Shown here in pieces: positions 49,275 through 62,995 of a DNA stretch of 64,000 nt. Location: assembly GCF_006739205.1 (NCBI RefSeq), contig NZ_AP019720.1:558001-622000 (forward strand). Reading direction: 5' to 3'. The DNA is from Streptococcus mutans (GTDB lineage Bacteria; Bacillota; Bacilli; Lactobacillales; Streptococcaceae). A program made the translations under genes and the position numbers. The notes beneath the pieces were generated by a model. It was not told where the DNA came from and did no database searches. It saw nothing but the letters and a program-made list of their open reading frames with translations. How positions within the stretch are numbered: position 1 is the stretch's first letter; the number at the start of each line of letters is the position of its first letter.

Positions 49275-49772
49275 ATGTCAACACTTATTAATGGAACAAG
49301 TCTAGGCAATTTGCTTATCGTGACAGGATCTTTTATCCTTTTATTACTTCTGGTTAAGAAATTTGCTTGGTCTCAGCTGGCAGCTATTTTCAAAACACGA
49401 GAAGAAAAAATTGCAAAGGATATTGATGATGCTGAAAATTCACGTCAAAATGCTCAGGTTTTAGAGAATAAACGTCAAGTTGAGCTTAACCAAGCTAAGG
49501 ATGAAGCTGCCCAAATTATTGATAACGCTAAGGAAACTGGTAAAGCTCAAGAGTCTAAGATTATAACAGAAGCTCATGAGGAAGCCGGTCGTCTAAAAGA
49601 TAAGGCCAATCAAGATATTGCTACAAGCAAGGCAGAAGCCCTATCAAGCGTTAAGGCAGATGTGGCAGATCTTAGTGTTCTTTTAGCCGAAAAAATTATG
49701 GCAAAAAATCTTGATAAGACAGCTCAAGGTGACTTAATTGATAGCTACTTAGACAAATTAGGAGATGCCTAA
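49275..49772 (+). CDS. atpF: ATP synthase subunit b
   Basis: A 165-residue peripheral-stalk protein: one N-terminal membrane helix (about 9-28), then a long charged helix that dimerises. AAAGGAG ribosome binding site. The TAATG overlap with atpH couples translation. Confidence 0.96.
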   Translation: MSTLINGTSLGNLLIVTGSFILLLLLVKKFAWSQLAAIFKTREEKIAKDIDDAENSRQNAQVLENKRQVELNQAKDEAAQIIDNAKETGKAQESKIITEAHEEAGRLKDKANQDIATSKAEALSSVKADVADLSVLLAEKIMAKNLDKTAQGDLIDSYLDKLGDA

Positions 49773-50308
49773 TGGATAAAAAAACGCAGGCTGTGACTGA
49801 GATCTATGCCAAGAGTCTTGTTGAAGTCGCTCTTGAAAGAGATTCAGTCCCTATTATCTATGATGAAGTTAGAGCAATTTTGAGTGTTCTTGATGATCAG
49901 CAAGTACAAGATTTTTTAGCAAGCAAGGCAATTGATCTGTCTGCTAAATCTGAAGTTGTAAGACTGTTTCAAGAGTCTTGTTCGAACTATATGAAACAGT
50001 TTCTTGAGATTATCTTACAAAATGAACGTCAGCAGCTTCTTTATCTTATAATGAAAGAAGTTTTGAAAGAGCTCAGTCTTAAGACACATATCTTTGATAT
50101 TGAGGTAACGACAGTTGTCGCTCTTTCAGATGATCAAAAAGAACGGTTGACAGCACTTGTTGAAAAGAAATTTGCCCTAACCAAACGAAATCTTATTGAA
50201 AAAATTGATGATGAAATCATTGGTGGTTTTATTATTAAAGCAAATAATAAGGTAATTGACACTAGTATTCGTAGCCAATTACAAGAATTAAAAATGAATT
50301 TGAAATAG
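49772..50308 (+). CDS. atpH: ATP synthase subunit delta
   Basis: A 178-residue OSCP-type protein linking the b stalk to the F1 head. The C-terminal GGFIIKANNKVIDTSIRSQL is the family signature. It overlaps atpF by one base. Confidence 0.96.
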   Translation: MDKKTQAVTEIYAKSLVEVALERDSVPIIYDEVRAILSVLDDQQVQDFLASKAIDLSAKSEVVRLFQESCSNYMKQFLEIILQNERQQLLYLIMKEVLKELSLKTHIFDIEVTTVVALSDDQKERLTALVEKKFALTKRNLIEKIDDEIIGGFIIKANNKVIDTSIRSQLQELKMNLK

Positions 50309-50320
50309 AAAGTGGTGTGA

Positions 50321-51829
<1,509 letters not shown>

Positions 51830-51847
51830 TAATGGGAGGGATCTAGT

Positions 51848-52726
51848 ATGACAGGCTCTCTTAGTGAAATCAAGGTAAGAATTACTTCAACACAAAAGAC
51901 AGGAAAAATTACCAGTGCCATGAAAATGGTGTCTTCTGCTAAATTGGTTAAATCTGAACAAGCTGCTAAAGATTTTCAAATCTATGCTTCAAAAATTCGT
52001 CAAATCACAACGGATCTTTTACATTCTGATTTGAGGAAGGGTTCCAGCAATCCGATGCTTATTTCACGTCCAATTAAGAAGACGGCTTATATTGTCATTA
52101 CTTCTGATAAAGGCTTGGTTGGTGCCTACAATTCAACCATCCTAAAGGCCGTTATGGATACCATTAAAGATTATCATCCAAAGGGTGATGATTACACCAT
52201 CATTTCTATTGGTGGAATGGGATCGGACTTTTTCAGAGCTCGTCATATTCCAGTAGCCTTTGAATTACGTGGGTTGGAAGATAATCCCAGTTTTGAAGAA
52301 GTTAACCGTATCATTTCCAAGTCTGTTGAAATGTACAAAAATGAGCTTTTTGATGAACTTTATGTCTGTTACAGCCATCATATTAATAGTTTAACCAGTC
52401 AGGTTCGTGTTGAAAAAATGCTTCCTATCTCTGATTTGGATGCAGATGAAGCTAGTGAAGATAATGTCGCTAACTTCGAATTAGAACCTAGTCGAGAAGC
52501 TATTTTGGAACAACTCTTACCTCAATATGCAGAAAGTTTGATTTATGGAGCGATTATTGATGCTAAAACAGCAGAGCATGCTGCAGGTATGACAGCTATG
52601 CAGACTGCAACAGATAATGCAGACAAGGTCATTGAAGATTTAACAAAACTATATAATCGTGTGCGTCAAGCTGCGATTACACAAGAAATTACAGAGATTG
52701 TTGCGGGTGCCAATGCCCTAGACTAA
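51848..52726 (+). CDS. atpG: ATP synthase subunit gamma
   Basis: A 292-residue central rotor shaft. N-terminal [21 protein letters not shown] and C-terminal [16 protein letters not shown] form the coiled coil. GGGAGGGA ribosome binding site. Confidence 0.97.
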   Translation: MTGSLSEIKVRITSTQKTGKITSAMKMVSSAKLVKSEQAAKDFQIYASKIRQITTDLLHSDLRKGSSNPMLISRPIKKTAYIVITSDKGLVGAYNSTILKAVMDTIKDYHPKGDDYTIISIGGMGSDFFRARHIPVAFELRGLEDNPSFEEVNRIISKSVEMYKNELFDELYVCYSHHINSLTSQVRVEKMLPISDLDADEASEDNVANFELEPSREAILEQLLPQYAESLIYGAIIDAKTAEHAAGMTAMQTATDNADKVIEDLTKLYNRVRQAAITQEITEIVAGANALD

Positions 52727-52739
52727 TCTAATACTTTAA

Positions 52740-54158
<1,419 letters not shown>

Positions 54159-54171
54159 ATGAGGTGATCAA

Positions 54172-54588
54172 ATGGCAGAAATGACTGTACAAATTGTAAC
54201 GCCAGATGGTTTAAAATATGATCATCATGCCAAGTTCATTTTGGTCAAAACGCCAAATGGTGAATTGGGAGTTTTGGCTAATCACGAAAATTTAATTGCA
54301 CCCCTTGAAGTTCACGAGATGAAAATTAAACGTATTGATGATGACAGTCATGTTGATTGGGTTGCAGTTAATGGTGGCATTATTGAAATTAAAGACAATC
54401 TTGTGACTATTGTTGCGGATTCGGCTGAGCGTGAACGTGATATCGATCTTTCTCGGGCAGAACGTGCTAAAAAACGTGCTGAAAAAGCAATTGAAGAAGC
54501 TAAAGAGCAACATCGTATTGATGAAGTTCAACGTGCTCAGGTTGCTTTGCGGCGTGCTCTTAACCGTATAAATGTAGGATCTAAATAA
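54172..54588 (+). CDS. atpC: ATP synthase subunit epsilon
   Basis: A 138-residue subunit with an N-terminal beta sandwich and a C-terminal helical hairpin rich in Arg/Glu that can inhibit ATP hydrolysis. GAGGTGATC ribosome binding site. Last gene of the operon. Confidence 0.96.
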   Translation: MAEMTVQIVTPDGLKYDHHAKFILVKTPNGELGVLANHENLIAPLEVHEMKIKRIDDDSHVDWVAVNGGIIEIKDNLVTIVADSAERERDIDLSRAERAKKRAEKAIEEAKEQHRIDEVQRAQVALRRALNRINVGSK

Positions 54589-54595
54589 GAAACAA

Positions 54596-54632
54596 AAAGA
54601 GGCTGGCACAAAAAGTGCTCCAGCTTTTTTGT
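54596..54632 (+). terminator. atp operon terminator
   Basis: GCTGG (54602-54606) pairs with CCAGC (54620-54624), with an inner CAC/GTG and a one-base bulge, then T6. Confidence 0.85.
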
Positions 54633-54844
54633 TGTACAGAGGTTTTAATTTAACACAATGGTTGATGGGAATTTTCGCATCTTAATTTTTAGGCTTAAAC
54701 CTTTAACTGTTTAGGAATCATTGAATCTTATCTATCCCATGAACGCCAGACAATGTCGATACCTATCCACTTTGCGAAAACTAAGCGACAAAATCGACAT
54801 CGCCATTTCATGACGCTCTATCGATTTTTATCCACTCTCTTTTT
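54633..54844. other. Gene-free stretch, possible mobile-element relic
   Basis: About 210 bases hold no supported frame. Near-duplicated words such as AATGTCGAT and AAATCGACATCG are present. On the minus strand a segment (54649-54671) closely resembles one near 24892-24914. I could not identify an insertion sequence. Confidence 0.4.
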
Positions 54845-54853
54845 TGGTATAAT
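54845..54853 (+). promoter_or_regulatory. Extended -10 promoter, leaderless start of the DUF1146 gene
   Basis: TGG-TATAAT, with the -10 box at 54848-54853; the ATG is at 54860, 6 nt downstream. No Shine-Dalgarno sequence fits. Confidence 0.65.
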
Positions 54854-54859
54854 AGACTT

Positions 54860-55093
54860 ATGGAAATTTTACGAAATAGTATCATGTTGATGAGTCATTT
54901 TATATTCATTGCTATTTTTTACAATCTTCTGATTAATTTATTTGATTGGGGAAAAATTGTTAAACGAGCTTCTGAGAATATAGGACGTCTTAAATTGTTT
55001 TTGTTGTTTATTAGCATTGTCATTGGTTATATGGTTAGTACCTTTATCTGGTCTGTCATTTCGTTAAGTCAAGATATCTTTTTTGCGATTTAA
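54860..55093 (+). CDS. DUF1146 family membrane protein (YwzB-like)
   Basis: A 77-residue protein with two transmembrane helices (about 10-28 and 46-68). Its place between the atp operon and murA matches YwzB in other Firmicutes. Function is unknown. Probable leaderless mRNA. Confidence 0.82.
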   Translation: MEILRNSIMLMSHFIFIAIFYNLLINLFDWGKIVKRASENIGRLKLFLLFISIVIGYMVSTFIWSVISLSQDIFFAI

Positions 55094-55117
55094 TTTATTC
55101 GAATAGTGTCTTTATTG

Positions 55118-55126
55118 TGGTATAAT
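55118..55126 (+). promoter_or_regulatory. murA promoter, extended -10
   Basis: TGG-TATAAT, with the -10 box at 55121-55126, about 32 nt before the GTG start. Confidence 0.7.
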
Positions 55127-55158
55127 GCAAGAATAAAATATAATAATTGGAGAAATTC

Positions 55159-56430
55159 GTGGATAGAATAATTATTGAAGGCGGAAATACACAACTTAAA
55201 GGGGAAGTCGTTATTGAAGGGGCTAAAAATGCCGTTCTTCCGCTATTGGCAGCGGCTATTTTACCGACAGAAGGGCAAACGCTTCTGAAGAATGTACCTA
55301 TTTTGTCTGATGTTTTTACCATGAACAATGTTGTACGTGGTTTAAATGTTGCAGTCGATTTTGATGAAGAAAGGAACCAGATACTGGTAGATGCAACAGG
55401 TGATATTTTAGATGTGGCTCCTTATGAATATGTCAGTCAAATGCGAGCATCTATCGTTGTTTTGGGACCTATTTTAGCACGAAATGGTCATGCTAAGGTT
55501 TCTATGCCCGGAGGCTGTACAATTGGCAGTCGCCCCATTGATTTGCATTTAAAAGGTTTAGAAGCTATGGGAGCAAAGATTCAACAGACAGGTGGTGATA
55601 TTACAGCCACTGCCGATCGTTTAAAGGGTGCTAACATTTACATGGATTTTCCAAGTGTTGGCGCGACTCAGAATCTTATGATGGCTGCTACTTTAGCTGA
55701 TGGAACAACGATTATCGAAAATGCAGCACGTGAACCAGAAATCGTTGACTTGGCTAATCTTCTAAATAAGATGGGTGCCAGAGTCATTGGTGCAGGAACT
55801 GAAACCTTGACCATTATAGGTGTTGATAAAATGCACGGTACTGACCACAGTGTTGTTCAAGATCGTATTGAAGCAGGAACCTTCATGGTTGCAGCGGCTA
55901 TGACCAATGGAAATGTCTTGGTTAAGAATGCTGTGTGGGAACACAATCGTCCTCTTATTTCTAAATTAAGAGAAATGGGCGTCCAAGTCACTGAAGAAGA
56001 AAGAGGAATTCGAGTGATATCTGATGTGACCAAACTCAGACCTGTAACGGTTAAAACCATGCCCCATCCCGGTTTTCCAACGGATATGCAAGCGCAGTTT
56101 ACAGCACTGATGGCAGTCGTTAAGGGTGAATCAACAATGATCGAGACAGTTTTTGAGAATCGTTTTCAACATTTAGAAGAAATGCGGCGGATGGGGCTCA
56201 CTTCAGAAATTTTACGCGATACAGCCATGATTCATGGTGGCGAACAACTGCAAGGTGCCCAAGTTATGTCAACTGATTTGCGAGCTAGTGCTGCCCTTAT
56301 CTTAACAGGTATGGTGGCTGATGGTAAAACAACTGTTGGTAAGTTAAATCATTTAGATCGTGGTTACTATCAATTTCACGAAAAGCTGACTAAGCTTGGT
56401 GCAACAATTAGCCGTGTTAATGGAGAATAG
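55159..56430 (+). CDS. murA: UDP-N-acetylglucosamine 1-carboxyvinyltransferase, MurA type
   Basis: A 423-residue enolpyruvyl transferase and second paralogue in the window. Catalytic Cys120 in [28 protein letters not shown] near the N-terminus. I start at GTG 55159 (MDRIIIEGG), with GGAG 6 nt upstream, as in pneumococcal MurA; the TTG at 55147 would overlap the ribosome binding site. epuA follows after 2 nt. Confidence 0.94.
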   Translation: MDRIIIEGGNTQLKGEVVIEGAKNAVLPLLAAAILPTEGQTLLKNVPILSDVFTMNNVVRGLNVAVDFDEERNQILVDATGDILDVAPYEYVSQMRASIVVLGPILARNGHAKVSMPGGCTIGSRPIDLHLKGLEAMGAKIQQTGGDITATADRLKGANIYMDFPSVGATQNLMMAATLADGTTIIENAAREPEIVDLANLLNKMGARVIGAGTETLTIIGVDKMHGTDHSVVQDRIEAGTFMVAAAMTNGNVLVKNAVWEHNRPLISKLREMGVQVTEEERGIRVISDVTKLRPVTVKTMPHPGFPTDMQAQFTALMAVVKGESTMIETVFENRFQHLEEMRRMGLTSEILRDTAMIHGGEQLQGAQVMSTDLRASAALILTGMVADGKTTVGKLNHLDRGYYQFHEKLTKLGATISRVNGE

Positions 56431-56432
56431 GA

Positions 56433-56621
56433 ATGAATAGTGGTTGGAAATATGTTCGGAATCAATTAGCTTTTGTTGTCCTCATTGCTCTTTTATGTCT
56501 CATTTTTCTGGCAATCGGTCTAATGTTTGGTTATAGTTTTATTGGTGAAGGTAGAAATCCTTTATCTATCTTATCCTGGGATAAATGGCAGTCAATCATT
56601 GATAAATTTACTGGAAAGTAG
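56433..56621 (+). CDS. epuA: EpuA (DNA-directed RNA polymerase subunit beta-like small membrane protein)
   Basis: A 62-residue protein with one transmembrane helix (about 12-33). It lies between murA and endA exactly as epuA does in pneumococcus. Databases call this family an RNA polymerase beta-related protein (PF11772), but the role is not established. Confidence 0.82.
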   Translation: MNSGWKYVRNQLAFVVLIALLCLIFLAIGLMFGYSFIGEGRNPLSILSWDKWQSIIDKFTGK

Positions 56622-56662
56622 GATTAGCCTACTTTTTTAATGGTATTTTTAGAGGAGTTTCT

Positions 56663-57544
56663 ATGACTAGAAAAACGAACAAGTCTCAGCGAAAACAGCA
56701 AAAATTATGCTTATCTCTCCTTGCTGCTTTGAGCGTATTTGTTTGTACTTATATTGCAACCAGTGATCATATTGCTGATAGTAACCCTATAAAGCAGGCT
56801 GCCCAATTATTGACAGGTAAAAACAAGGATATACTTTCAAATGGTTCAATGAGCCATCAAGCGACTCCCAGTCAAGAATTAGCCAATACTGTTATGACGG
56901 ATGCAGTAAAAAATGCCTTGGGTAGACAAATTGAATGGAGTGGTGCAGGTTCTTTCATTATTAATCATAATAAAACTGACCTTAACGCTGATGTTGCTAG
57001 CCAACCGTATGCTAGTAATCAGACCAAAATCGTTCAAGGACAGACAGTACCAACAGTAGCAAATGCTTTGTTAAGTAAGGCTACTCGTCAGTACCGAAAC
57101 CGCCAAGAGACAGGAAATGGCAGGACAAATTGGCAGCCAGCAGGCTGGCATCAGCTTTATGATTTGCCGGGTGACTATGATCACGCGGTTGATCGTGGAC
57201 ACTTATTGGCTTATGCTTTGGTTGGTGGTTTGAAACGATTTGATGCTTCAACGAGTAATCCTCAAAATGTAGCAACACAAGCAGCTTGGGCTAATGAAGC
57301 CAATAGTTCAAACTCAAGGGGACAAAATTATTATGAAACACTGATTAGAAAAGCTTTGGATAGTCATAAGCGTGTTCGTTATCGTGTGACTCTTATCTAT
57401 GATGACAACAATGATATCTTAGCCAGTGGCAGTCATCTAGAAGCCAAATCATCAGATGGCAGTCTAGAGTTCAATGTCTTTATTCCTAATGTTCAAAGCG
57501 GTTTGACCTTTGATTATGCAACAGGACAAGTTAAGGCAAATTAA
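56663..57544 (+). CDS. endA: Membrane-anchored DNA-entry nuclease EndA
   Basis: A 293-residue DNA/RNA non-specific nuclease. One N-terminal anchor (about 16-33), then the beta-beta-alpha-metal domain with DRGH (177-180; His180 the catalytic base) and a later Asn-rich metal site QAAWANEAN. In pneumococcus EndA degrades one DNA strand during uptake; in S. mutans it may be a secreted or surface nuclease. GAGGAG ribosome binding site. Confidence 0.92.
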   Translation: MTRKTNKSQRKQQKLCLSLLAALSVFVCTYIATSDHIADSNPIKQAAQLLTGKNKDILSNGSMSHQATPSQELANTVMTDAVKNALGRQIEWSGAGSFIINHNKTDLNADVASQPYASNQTKIVQGQTVPTVANALLSKATRQYRNRQETGNGRTNWQPAGWHQLYDLPGDYDHAVDRGHLLAYALVGGLKRFDASTSNPQNVATQAAWANEANSSNSRGQNYYETLIRKALDSHKRVRYRVTLIYDDNNDILASGSHLEAKSSDGSLEFNVFIPNVQSGLTFDYATGQVKAN

Positions 57545-57574
57545 TGTTGCTGTACTTTTAAAAATAAAAGTAAA

Positions 57575-57614
57575 AAAATCAGTCTGGAATTTTGATATCC
57601 AGACTGATTTTTTA
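57575..57614. terminator. Bidirectional terminator between endA and glnP
   Basis: A 13-bp stem (57575-57587 with 57599-57611), A-rich on the left and T-rich on the right, between convergent genes; it reaches the glnP stop. Confidence 0.88.
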
Positions 57615-58262
57615 GTCCGTTGCTTGTTCCCACTTTTTAGCAAGACGGCGAGAAAAACTTGAAATGATAAAGTTAATGATAAAATAAGTTACTGCAACAA
57701 TCCCATAAAGAGCAAAGACTTGATCAGCTTCAAAATATTTTCCCATCAAAATTTGACTTTTTCCGAATAATTCTTGAAGGGCAATAACAGAATAAAGAAA
57801 AGAAGTATCTTTAATAACAGTTACAAATTGGGAAATGATAGCTGGCAGCATTTTTCTGATAGCCTGAGGGAAAATGATATAAATAAAAATCTGAGAATTG
57901 GTTAATCCTTGAGCAAGTCCTGCCTCAGTTTGTCCATTATCAATAGCATTTAATCCGCCTCGGATAATTTCTGCTAGAGCTGCAGAGGTAAAAACAGTGA
58001 AAGCAGTAATCCCAGCAGGAGTGGATTTCATTTGAAAGACAAGAAAGACAATGAAAATCCATAAAAGATTAGGAACATTTCTGACGAACTCAATATAAAT
58101 ACTAGCAATCCATCTTAGCGGTTTATTTTTACCATTGCGCATAACAGCTAGAATCGTTCCTAAAATGGTAGATAGTACAATGGAAATAAAAGAGATATAA
58201 AGTGTTAGCCACAAACCTTGAAGTAAAAAATTGAAATTTGTGGGTGTTAATAATGCTTTCAT
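57612..58262 (-). CDS. glnP: Glutamate/polar amino acid ABC transporter permease
   Basis: A 216-residue HisMQ-type permease with about five helices and the EAA-like loop GQTEAGLAQGLTNSQIFIYI. Last gene of the glnQ-H-M-P operon, just downstream of glnM. Confidence 0.88.
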   Translation of the reverse strand: MKALLTPTNFNFLLQGLWLTLYISFISIVLSTILGTILAVMRNGKNKPLRWIASIYIEFVRNVPNLLWIFIVFLVFQMKSTPAGITAFTVFTSAALAEIIRGGLNAIDNGQTEAGLAQGLTNSQIFIYIIFPQAIRKMLPAIISQFVTVIKDTSFLYSVIALQELFGKSQILMGKYFEADQVFALYGIVAVTYFIINFIISSFSRRLAKKWEQATD

Positions 58263-58276
58263 TAGTCAGCCTCCCT

Positions 58277-58981
58277 TTATAAATGATAAGCTTCTTTGTT
58301 AGCTTCTTCTTTACGTCGAGCCCAAGTTGCAAGAGGAAAACACATGATGAAGTAAAGGAAGGCGGCACCAGCAAAAGCAGGGATGTAATTAGTTGTTTCG
58401 TAGGCCCAAGCTTTGGCCGTAAACATGATATCCGCGCCTGAAATAATAGCAACTGTTGATGTGTTTTTTATCAAGTTAACCACTTGGTTTGTCATTGGTG
58501 GCAAGATAGTTCTGATGGCCTGCGGCAAGATAATTAGACTCATGGTCTCTTGATAGGTAAATCCTTGAGAAAGAGCTGCTTCGGTTTGTCCTCTAGGCAC
58601 AGCTTCAATACCAGAGCGAATGACTTCTGCAATGTAAGCACCGTGGTAAATACCAACACAAAGTACTGCAGTAAAGAAGGCTGAGATCATAACAGCACCG
58701 TTTGTCATAATAGCTAACCCGTAATAAACAAAGACGAATTGTACCAATAATGGTGTATTTTGAAAAATCTCAACATAAACACGGGCTATTCCTTTGAGAA
58801 GCCTAGTTTTAGAGGAACTCATGGCGCCAAAAATGACACCAAGAATTAAAGAAAGCAGTAAAGCGAAGACGGACATTTCAAGTGTATAAAAGAAGCCTTT
58901 TAAAAATTGATTGAAATTGGCAAAGAATGCAGACCAGCGGCTCAGAGCAAAAGGGCCGGAAGTAGCAGTAAATAGTAGCAT
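58277..58981 (-). CDS. glnM: Glutamate/polar amino acid ABC transporter permease
   Basis: A 234-residue permease paralogous to glnP; EAA loop GQTEAALSQGFTYQETMSLI. I start at ATG 58981 after GGAGATATT. The two permeases probably form a heterodimer. I recall this operon as glnQHMP of S. mutans, linked to glutamate uptake and acid tolerance. Confidence 0.88.
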   Translation of the reverse strand: MLLFTATSGPFALSRWSAFFANFNQFLKGFFYTLEMSVFALLLSLILGVIFGAMSSSKTRLLKGIARVYVEIFQNTPLLVQFVFVYYGLAIMTNGAVMISAFFTAVLCVGIYHGAYIAEVIRSGIEAVPRGQTEAALSQGFTYQETMSLIILPQAIRTILPPMTNQVVNLIKNTSTVAIISGADIMFTAKAWAYETTNYIPAFAGAAFLYFIMCFPLATWARRKEEANKEAYHL

Positions 58982-58998
58982 AATATCTCCTTTACTCA

Positions 58999-59811
58999 TT
59001 ATTTATCTGGTTTGGCTGATTCAAGATTATGTTTATTATAAATGCTTTCAAGACTTTTATCAGCAGTCCATTTTTTTAATAAATAATTAACATATTTTGT
59101 TAAGCCAGTATTTGATTTTTTAGTGGCAATACCATATTCTTGCGTATTAAAGCCAGATTTTAGCAATTTAGATTGCTTGCTGACATAGCCAGTGAGGATG
59201 GACTTATCAACAGAAAAAGCGTCAATGCGTTTAGAATAGAGAGAAATAGCAAGTTCAGGGAAACTTCCCAATTGAACATAGTTAAATTTTAAGTGGTGTT
59301 TTTTAGCATAAGCTTCAAGATTAACCTTAGTTGTTGCCCCTTGAGAAACACCAATAGTAAGTCCGTCTAGATCAGAAATTTTTGAGATCTTGCTTGATTG
59401 ACGAACCAAAAAACCAATTTGGTCATAATAATAAGGTTTAGAAATACTGTAAGAAGCTTGACGTTCTGGAGTAATGGTATAGGTAGCAATAACTAGGTCA
59501 ACTTGGCCGTTGTCCATAAGAGGTTCACGAGTTTGAGTCGTAACGGGAACAAGTTCAAGTTTTACCCCAATAGATTTGGCGATTTTACGAGCAATATCAA
59601 TTTCCATTCCCTCGTATTTACCCGTCTCAGCATTGTAATAACCGAAATTAGGAACATCTTGCTTGACACCGACCTTAAGCACTCCAGCCCTTTTAATTTT
59701 TTTAACTTGTGGAGAGGTTACATTATCAGCGTTTACTTTGGATAACCCTGAAAGGCTTGTTGCAATCATAATCAGAGCAGCCAAACTGATGAGAAATTTT
59801 TTGATGTTCAT
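58999..59811 (-). CDS. glnH: Glutamate-binding protein of ABC transporter
   Basis: A 270-residue family 3 solute-binding protein. The signal peptide (about 1-28) ends KVNADN and has no lipobox cysteine, so it is probably secreted or held by an uncleaved anchor rather than lipidated. The body has [12 protein letters not shown] and [12 protein letters not shown]. It overlaps glnQ by 4 nt. Confidence 0.88.
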   Translation of the reverse strand: MNIKKFLISLAALIMIATSLSGLSKVNADNVTSPQVKKIKRAGVLKVGVKQDVPNFGYYNAETGKYEGMEIDIARKIAKSIGVKLELVPVTTQTREPLMDNGQVDLVIATYTITPERQASYSISKPYYYDQIGFLVRQSSKISKISDLDGLTIGVSQGATTKVNLEAYAKKHHLKFNYVQLGSFPELAISLYSKRIDAFSVDKSILTGYVSKQSKLLKSGFNTQEYGIATKKSNTGLTKYVNYLLKKWTADKSLESIYNKHNLESAKPDK

Positions 59812-60590
59812 TCGCTTTCTCCTTTTTGGTTGATATTCACTTTTTCACTGGTATGATTGATAATTTTGCTTAAGAACTGTTGAGCTCGTGGATCTTTTGG
59901 ATGTTTAAAGAAACCATCAACATCAGTTGTATCTTCTAGAATTTCTCCATCAGCCATAAAAATGATACGATCGGCAACTTCACGTGCAAATCCCATTTCG
60001 TGAGTGACGACGACCATGTTCATGCCTTCTAAGGCTAAATTTTTCATAACGGCTAAAACATCCCCAATGGTTTCAGGATCCAGTGCAGAAGTTGGCTCAT
60101 CAAAAAGCAGTAACTTAGGATTCATAGCTAGTCCGCGTGCAATAGCGATACGCTGTTTTTGTCCGCCAGATAGCATACCCGGATAGGAATCTTTGCGATC
60201 CCACATGTTAACATAAGTGAGATATTTTTCAGCAATAGCATCGGCCTTTTTCTTATCCATTCCTAAAACTTTAATTGGGGCTAATGTCACGTTTTCTAGC
60301 ACTGTTTTGTGAGGGTAGAGATTAAAATGTTGGAAAACCATACCAACTTCTTTTCGAAGTGTGACTAGGTCCTTAGTTGAAGCATTGGTAACTTCATGAC
60401 CGTTAACAATGAGTTCACCAGAGTCAATGGATTCCAGAGCATTCATTGTGCGAATAAGTGTGGACTTCCCAGATCCTGAAGGACCAAGTAAAACAACAAC
60501 CTGTCCTTTTTCAATTTCTAGATTTATATTACGAAGTGCATGGTAGTCCCCATAGTATTTTTCCACATTTTTAAAGGTAATGAGTGCCAT
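59808..60590 (-). CDS. glnQ: Glutamate ABC transporter ATP-binding protein
   Basis: A 260-residue ATPase. Walker [10 protein letters not shown], signature LSGGQKQR, Walker [16 protein letters not shown]-loop VTHEMGFA. I start at ATG 60590, with AAGGAGAAG upstream, rather than 60611. First gene of the operon. Confidence 0.93.
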   Translation of the reverse strand: MALITFKNVEKYYGDYHALRNINLEIEKGQVVVLLGPSGSGKSTLIRTMNALESIDSGELIVNGHEVTNASTKDLVTLRKEVGMVFQHFNLYPHKTVLENVTLAPIKVLGMDKKKADAIAEKYLTYVNMWDRKDSYPGMLSGGQKQRIAIARGLAMNPKLLLFDEPTSALDPETIGDVLAVMKNLALEGMNMVVVTHEMGFAREVADRIIFMADGEILEDTTDVDGFFKHPKDPRAQQFLSKIINHTSEKVNINQKGESE

Positions 60591-60646
60591 AGTCTTCTCC
60601 TTATTTGACATAAATTTATTGTTAGCTTTTCTAACATTATATTGTT

Positions 60647-60675
60647 ATACTATCATACCTTTTCTAAGATGTCAA
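60647..60675 (-). promoter_or_regulatory. Candidate glnQ promoter
   Basis: On the minus strand TTGACA (complement of 60670-60675) is 17 nt from TAGTAT (complement of 60647-60652). A GTTAG/CTAAC hairpin (60621-60635) lies just downstream in the leader. Confidence 0.5.
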
Positions 60676-60942
60676 ATATTATCAGAAAATTCAGTAAGAT
60701 AACTTTCTCTAATAGTTTGAAATAAACTTGTTGGTTTTCATTTGCCATTGATTTTGATATAATCGTAGAGGGTTACTTTAAGCAGTAAAGCTTTAAGTAA
60801 ATAAAAATGGTTCTAACATAAAGTTTACTCTAAGTGGGCTTGATATAAAAATCAGATAAAAATTAATAAAATAGCATGATTTTTAATCTTTCTTACTTAT
60901 TTCATAAACTTCTATTTTAAGACCATAAGCGAGGTATTCATA
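60676..60942. other. Divergent regulatory region between glnQ and vicR
   Basis: No gene is present. It contains the vicR promoter and an imperfect dyad TTACTTTAAG/CTTTAAGTAA (about 60773-60800). The region after 60800 is AT-rich with no clear second promoter. Confidence 0.5.
60755..60763 (+). promoter_or_regulatory. vicR promoter, extended -10
   Basis: TGA-TATAAT, with the -10 box at 60758-60763, gives a leader of about 170 nt before vicR. Confidence 0.65.
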
Positions 60943-61650
60943 ATGAAGAAAATTCTAATCGTTGACGATGAAAAACCAATTTCTGATATCATCAAGTTTA
61001 ACTTGGCTAAGGAAGGTTATGACACGATTACAGCCTTTGATGGGCGTGAAGCATTAAGTAAATATGAAGAAGAAAATCCTGACTTGATTATATTGGACTT
61101 AATGTTACCAGAACTAGACGGTCTTGAAGTGGCTAAGGAAGTTAGAAAAAACAGCCATGTTCCAATTATTATGTTATCAGCTAAAGACAGTGAGTTTGAT
61201 AAGGTTATTGGTCTTGAAATTGGTGCTGATGATTATGTGACTAAACCTTTTTCTAATCGTGAATTACTGGCGCGTGTAAAAGCGCATCTTCGCCGTACTG
61301 AAAATATTGAATCCGCAGTGGCTGAGGAAAATGCTTCAGGTATACCTGAAATTATTATTGGGGACTTGCAAATCTTACCAGATGCTTTTGTTGCTAAAAA
61401 ACGTGGAACAGAGGTAGAGTTAACTCACCGTGAGTTTGAGTTGTTGCATCACTTAGCGACACACACAGGTCAGGTGATGACGCGTGAACATTTACTTGAA
61501 ACGGTTTGGGGCTATGATTATTTTGGAGATGTCCGTACTGTTGATGTTACTGTTCGTCGTCTGCGTGAAAAAATTGAAGATACACCTAGTCGTCCAGAGT
61601 ACATTTTGACGCGACGCGGTGTTGGTTATTACATGAAATCATATGACTAA
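60943..61650 (+). CDS. vicR: Response regulator VicR (WalR)
   Basis: A 235-residue OmpR/PhoB-family regulator. Receiver Asp52 in [10 protein letters not shown], Lys in YVTKPF; winged-helix DNA-binding domain with [12 protein letters not shown] and [14 protein letters not shown]. Essential in streptococci; controls cell-wall hydrolases and surface glucan genes. GCGAGG ribosome binding site. Overlaps vicK by 8 nt. Confidence 0.97.
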   Translation: MKKILIVDDEKPISDIIKFNLAKEGYDTITAFDGREALSKYEEENPDLIILDLMLPELDGLEVAKEVRKNSHVPIIMLSAKDSEFDKVIGLEIGADDYVTKPFSNRELLARVKAHLRRTENIESAVAEENASGIPEIIIGDLQILPDAFVAKKRGTEVELTHREFELLHHLATHTGQVMTREHLLETVWGYDYFGDVRTVDVTVRRLREKIEDTPSRPEYILTRRGVGYYMKSYD

Positions 61651-62995
61651 TGTGTTTGAATCAAGTCCCTTATTTTTACGAATTTTATTAGCAGTTTTAA
61701 TCATTTTACTCTTTTTTTATTTTATTTTTCTCAATTACAGAGAGTATAAAAATAATAATCAAGTTAAACAGTTAAATGCTAAAGTACGTTCTTTGATTAC
61801 TGGCCATTATACTGATAAATTAAAGGTTGAGGATAACTCTGACTTGTCAGAACTAGTGAATAACGTTAATGATTTATCAGAAGTTTTCCGTTTAACGCAT
61901 GAAAATTTGGCACAGGAAAAAAACCGTCTGACTAGTATTTTATCTTATATGACAGATGGTGTTTTGGCAACAGATCGCCGCGGAAAGATTACCGTTATTA
62001 ATGATATGGCGCAAAAGCAACTGAATGTAACGCGTGAGCAGGCATTGGAGTGCAATATTCTGGATATTTTGGATGATGATAGTTATACTTACAATGATTT
62101 GATTACAAAAACGCCGGAAATTGTTCTGACGCGGCGTGATGAATATGATGAATTTATCACTTTACGCATTCGTTTTGCCTTAAACCGCCGTGAAAGTGGC
62201 TTTATTTCAGGACTAATTGCTGTCTTGCATGATGCGACCGAACAGGAAAAAGAAGAACGTGAACGCCGTCTCTTTGTTTCTAATGTCAGTCATGAACTGC
62301 GGACACCATTAACCTCTGTAAAGTCCTATTTAGAAGCTTTGGACGATGGTGCCCTGACAGAATCAGTGGCTCCTAGTTTTATCAAGGTATCACTTGATGA
62401 GACTAATCGCATGATGCGTATGATTACTGATTTACTTAGCTTATCACGTATTGATAATCAGACCAGTCATTTAGATGTTGAATTGACGAATTTTACAGCT
62501 TTTATGAATTATATTCTGGATCGCTTTGATCAAATTCAAAGTCAGCAATCAACTAATAAGGTTTACGAAATTATTAGAGATTATCCTGACAAATCAGTTT
62601 GGATTGAAATTGATACCGATAAAATGACTCAGGTAATTGATAATATTTTAAATAATGCAATCAAATATTCACCTGATGGCGGTAAGGTGACTGTAACGAT
62701 GCAGACAACAGATACACAACTCATCCTTTCTATATCCGACCAAGGCTTGGGTATTCCTAAGAAGGATCTCCCTCTTATTTTTGACCGTTTTTATCGTGTT
62801 GATAAGGCAAGAAGCCGTGCTCAAGGTGGGACTGGTTTAGGATTAGCAATCGCCAAAGAAATTGTCAAACAGCATAAAGGCTTTATTTGGGCCAATAGTG
62901 AGGAAGGCGAAGGGTCGACCTTTACCATCGTTTTACCTTATGAAAACGATAATGATGCAATTGATGAATGGGAAGAAGATGAAGACGAATCATGA
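61643..62995 (+). CDS. vicK: Sensor histidine kinase VicK (WalK)
   Basis: A 450-residue kinase. One N-terminal transmembrane helix (about 10-31) with almost no extracellular part, then HAMP, PAS (about 95-205), phosphorylated His217 in [11 protein letters not shown], and HATPase with [14 protein letters not shown] and GGTGLGLA. The single helix is the streptococcal form of WalK. Overlaps vicX by 4 nt. Confidence 0.97.
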   Translation: MTNVFESSPLFLRILLAVLIILLFFYFIFLNYREYKNNNQVKQLNAKVRSLITGHYTDKLKVEDNSDLSELVNNVNDLSEVFRLTHENLAQEKNRLTSILSYMTDGVLATDRRGKITVINDMAQKQLNVTREQALECNILDILDDDSYTYNDLITKTPEIVLTRRDEYDEFITLRIRFALNRRESGFISGLIAVLHDATEQEKEERERRLFVSNVSHELRTPLTSVKSYLEALDDGALTESVAPSFIKVSLDETNRMMRMITDLLSLSRIDNQTSHLDVELTNFTAFMNYILDRFDQIQSQQSTNKVYEIIRDYPDKSVWIEIDTDKMTQVIDNILNNAIKYSPDGGKVTVTMQTTDTQLILSISDQGLGIPKKDLPLIFDRFYRVDKARSRAQGGTGLGLAIAKEIVKQHKGFIWANSEEGEGSTFTIVLPYENDNDAIDEWEEDEDES

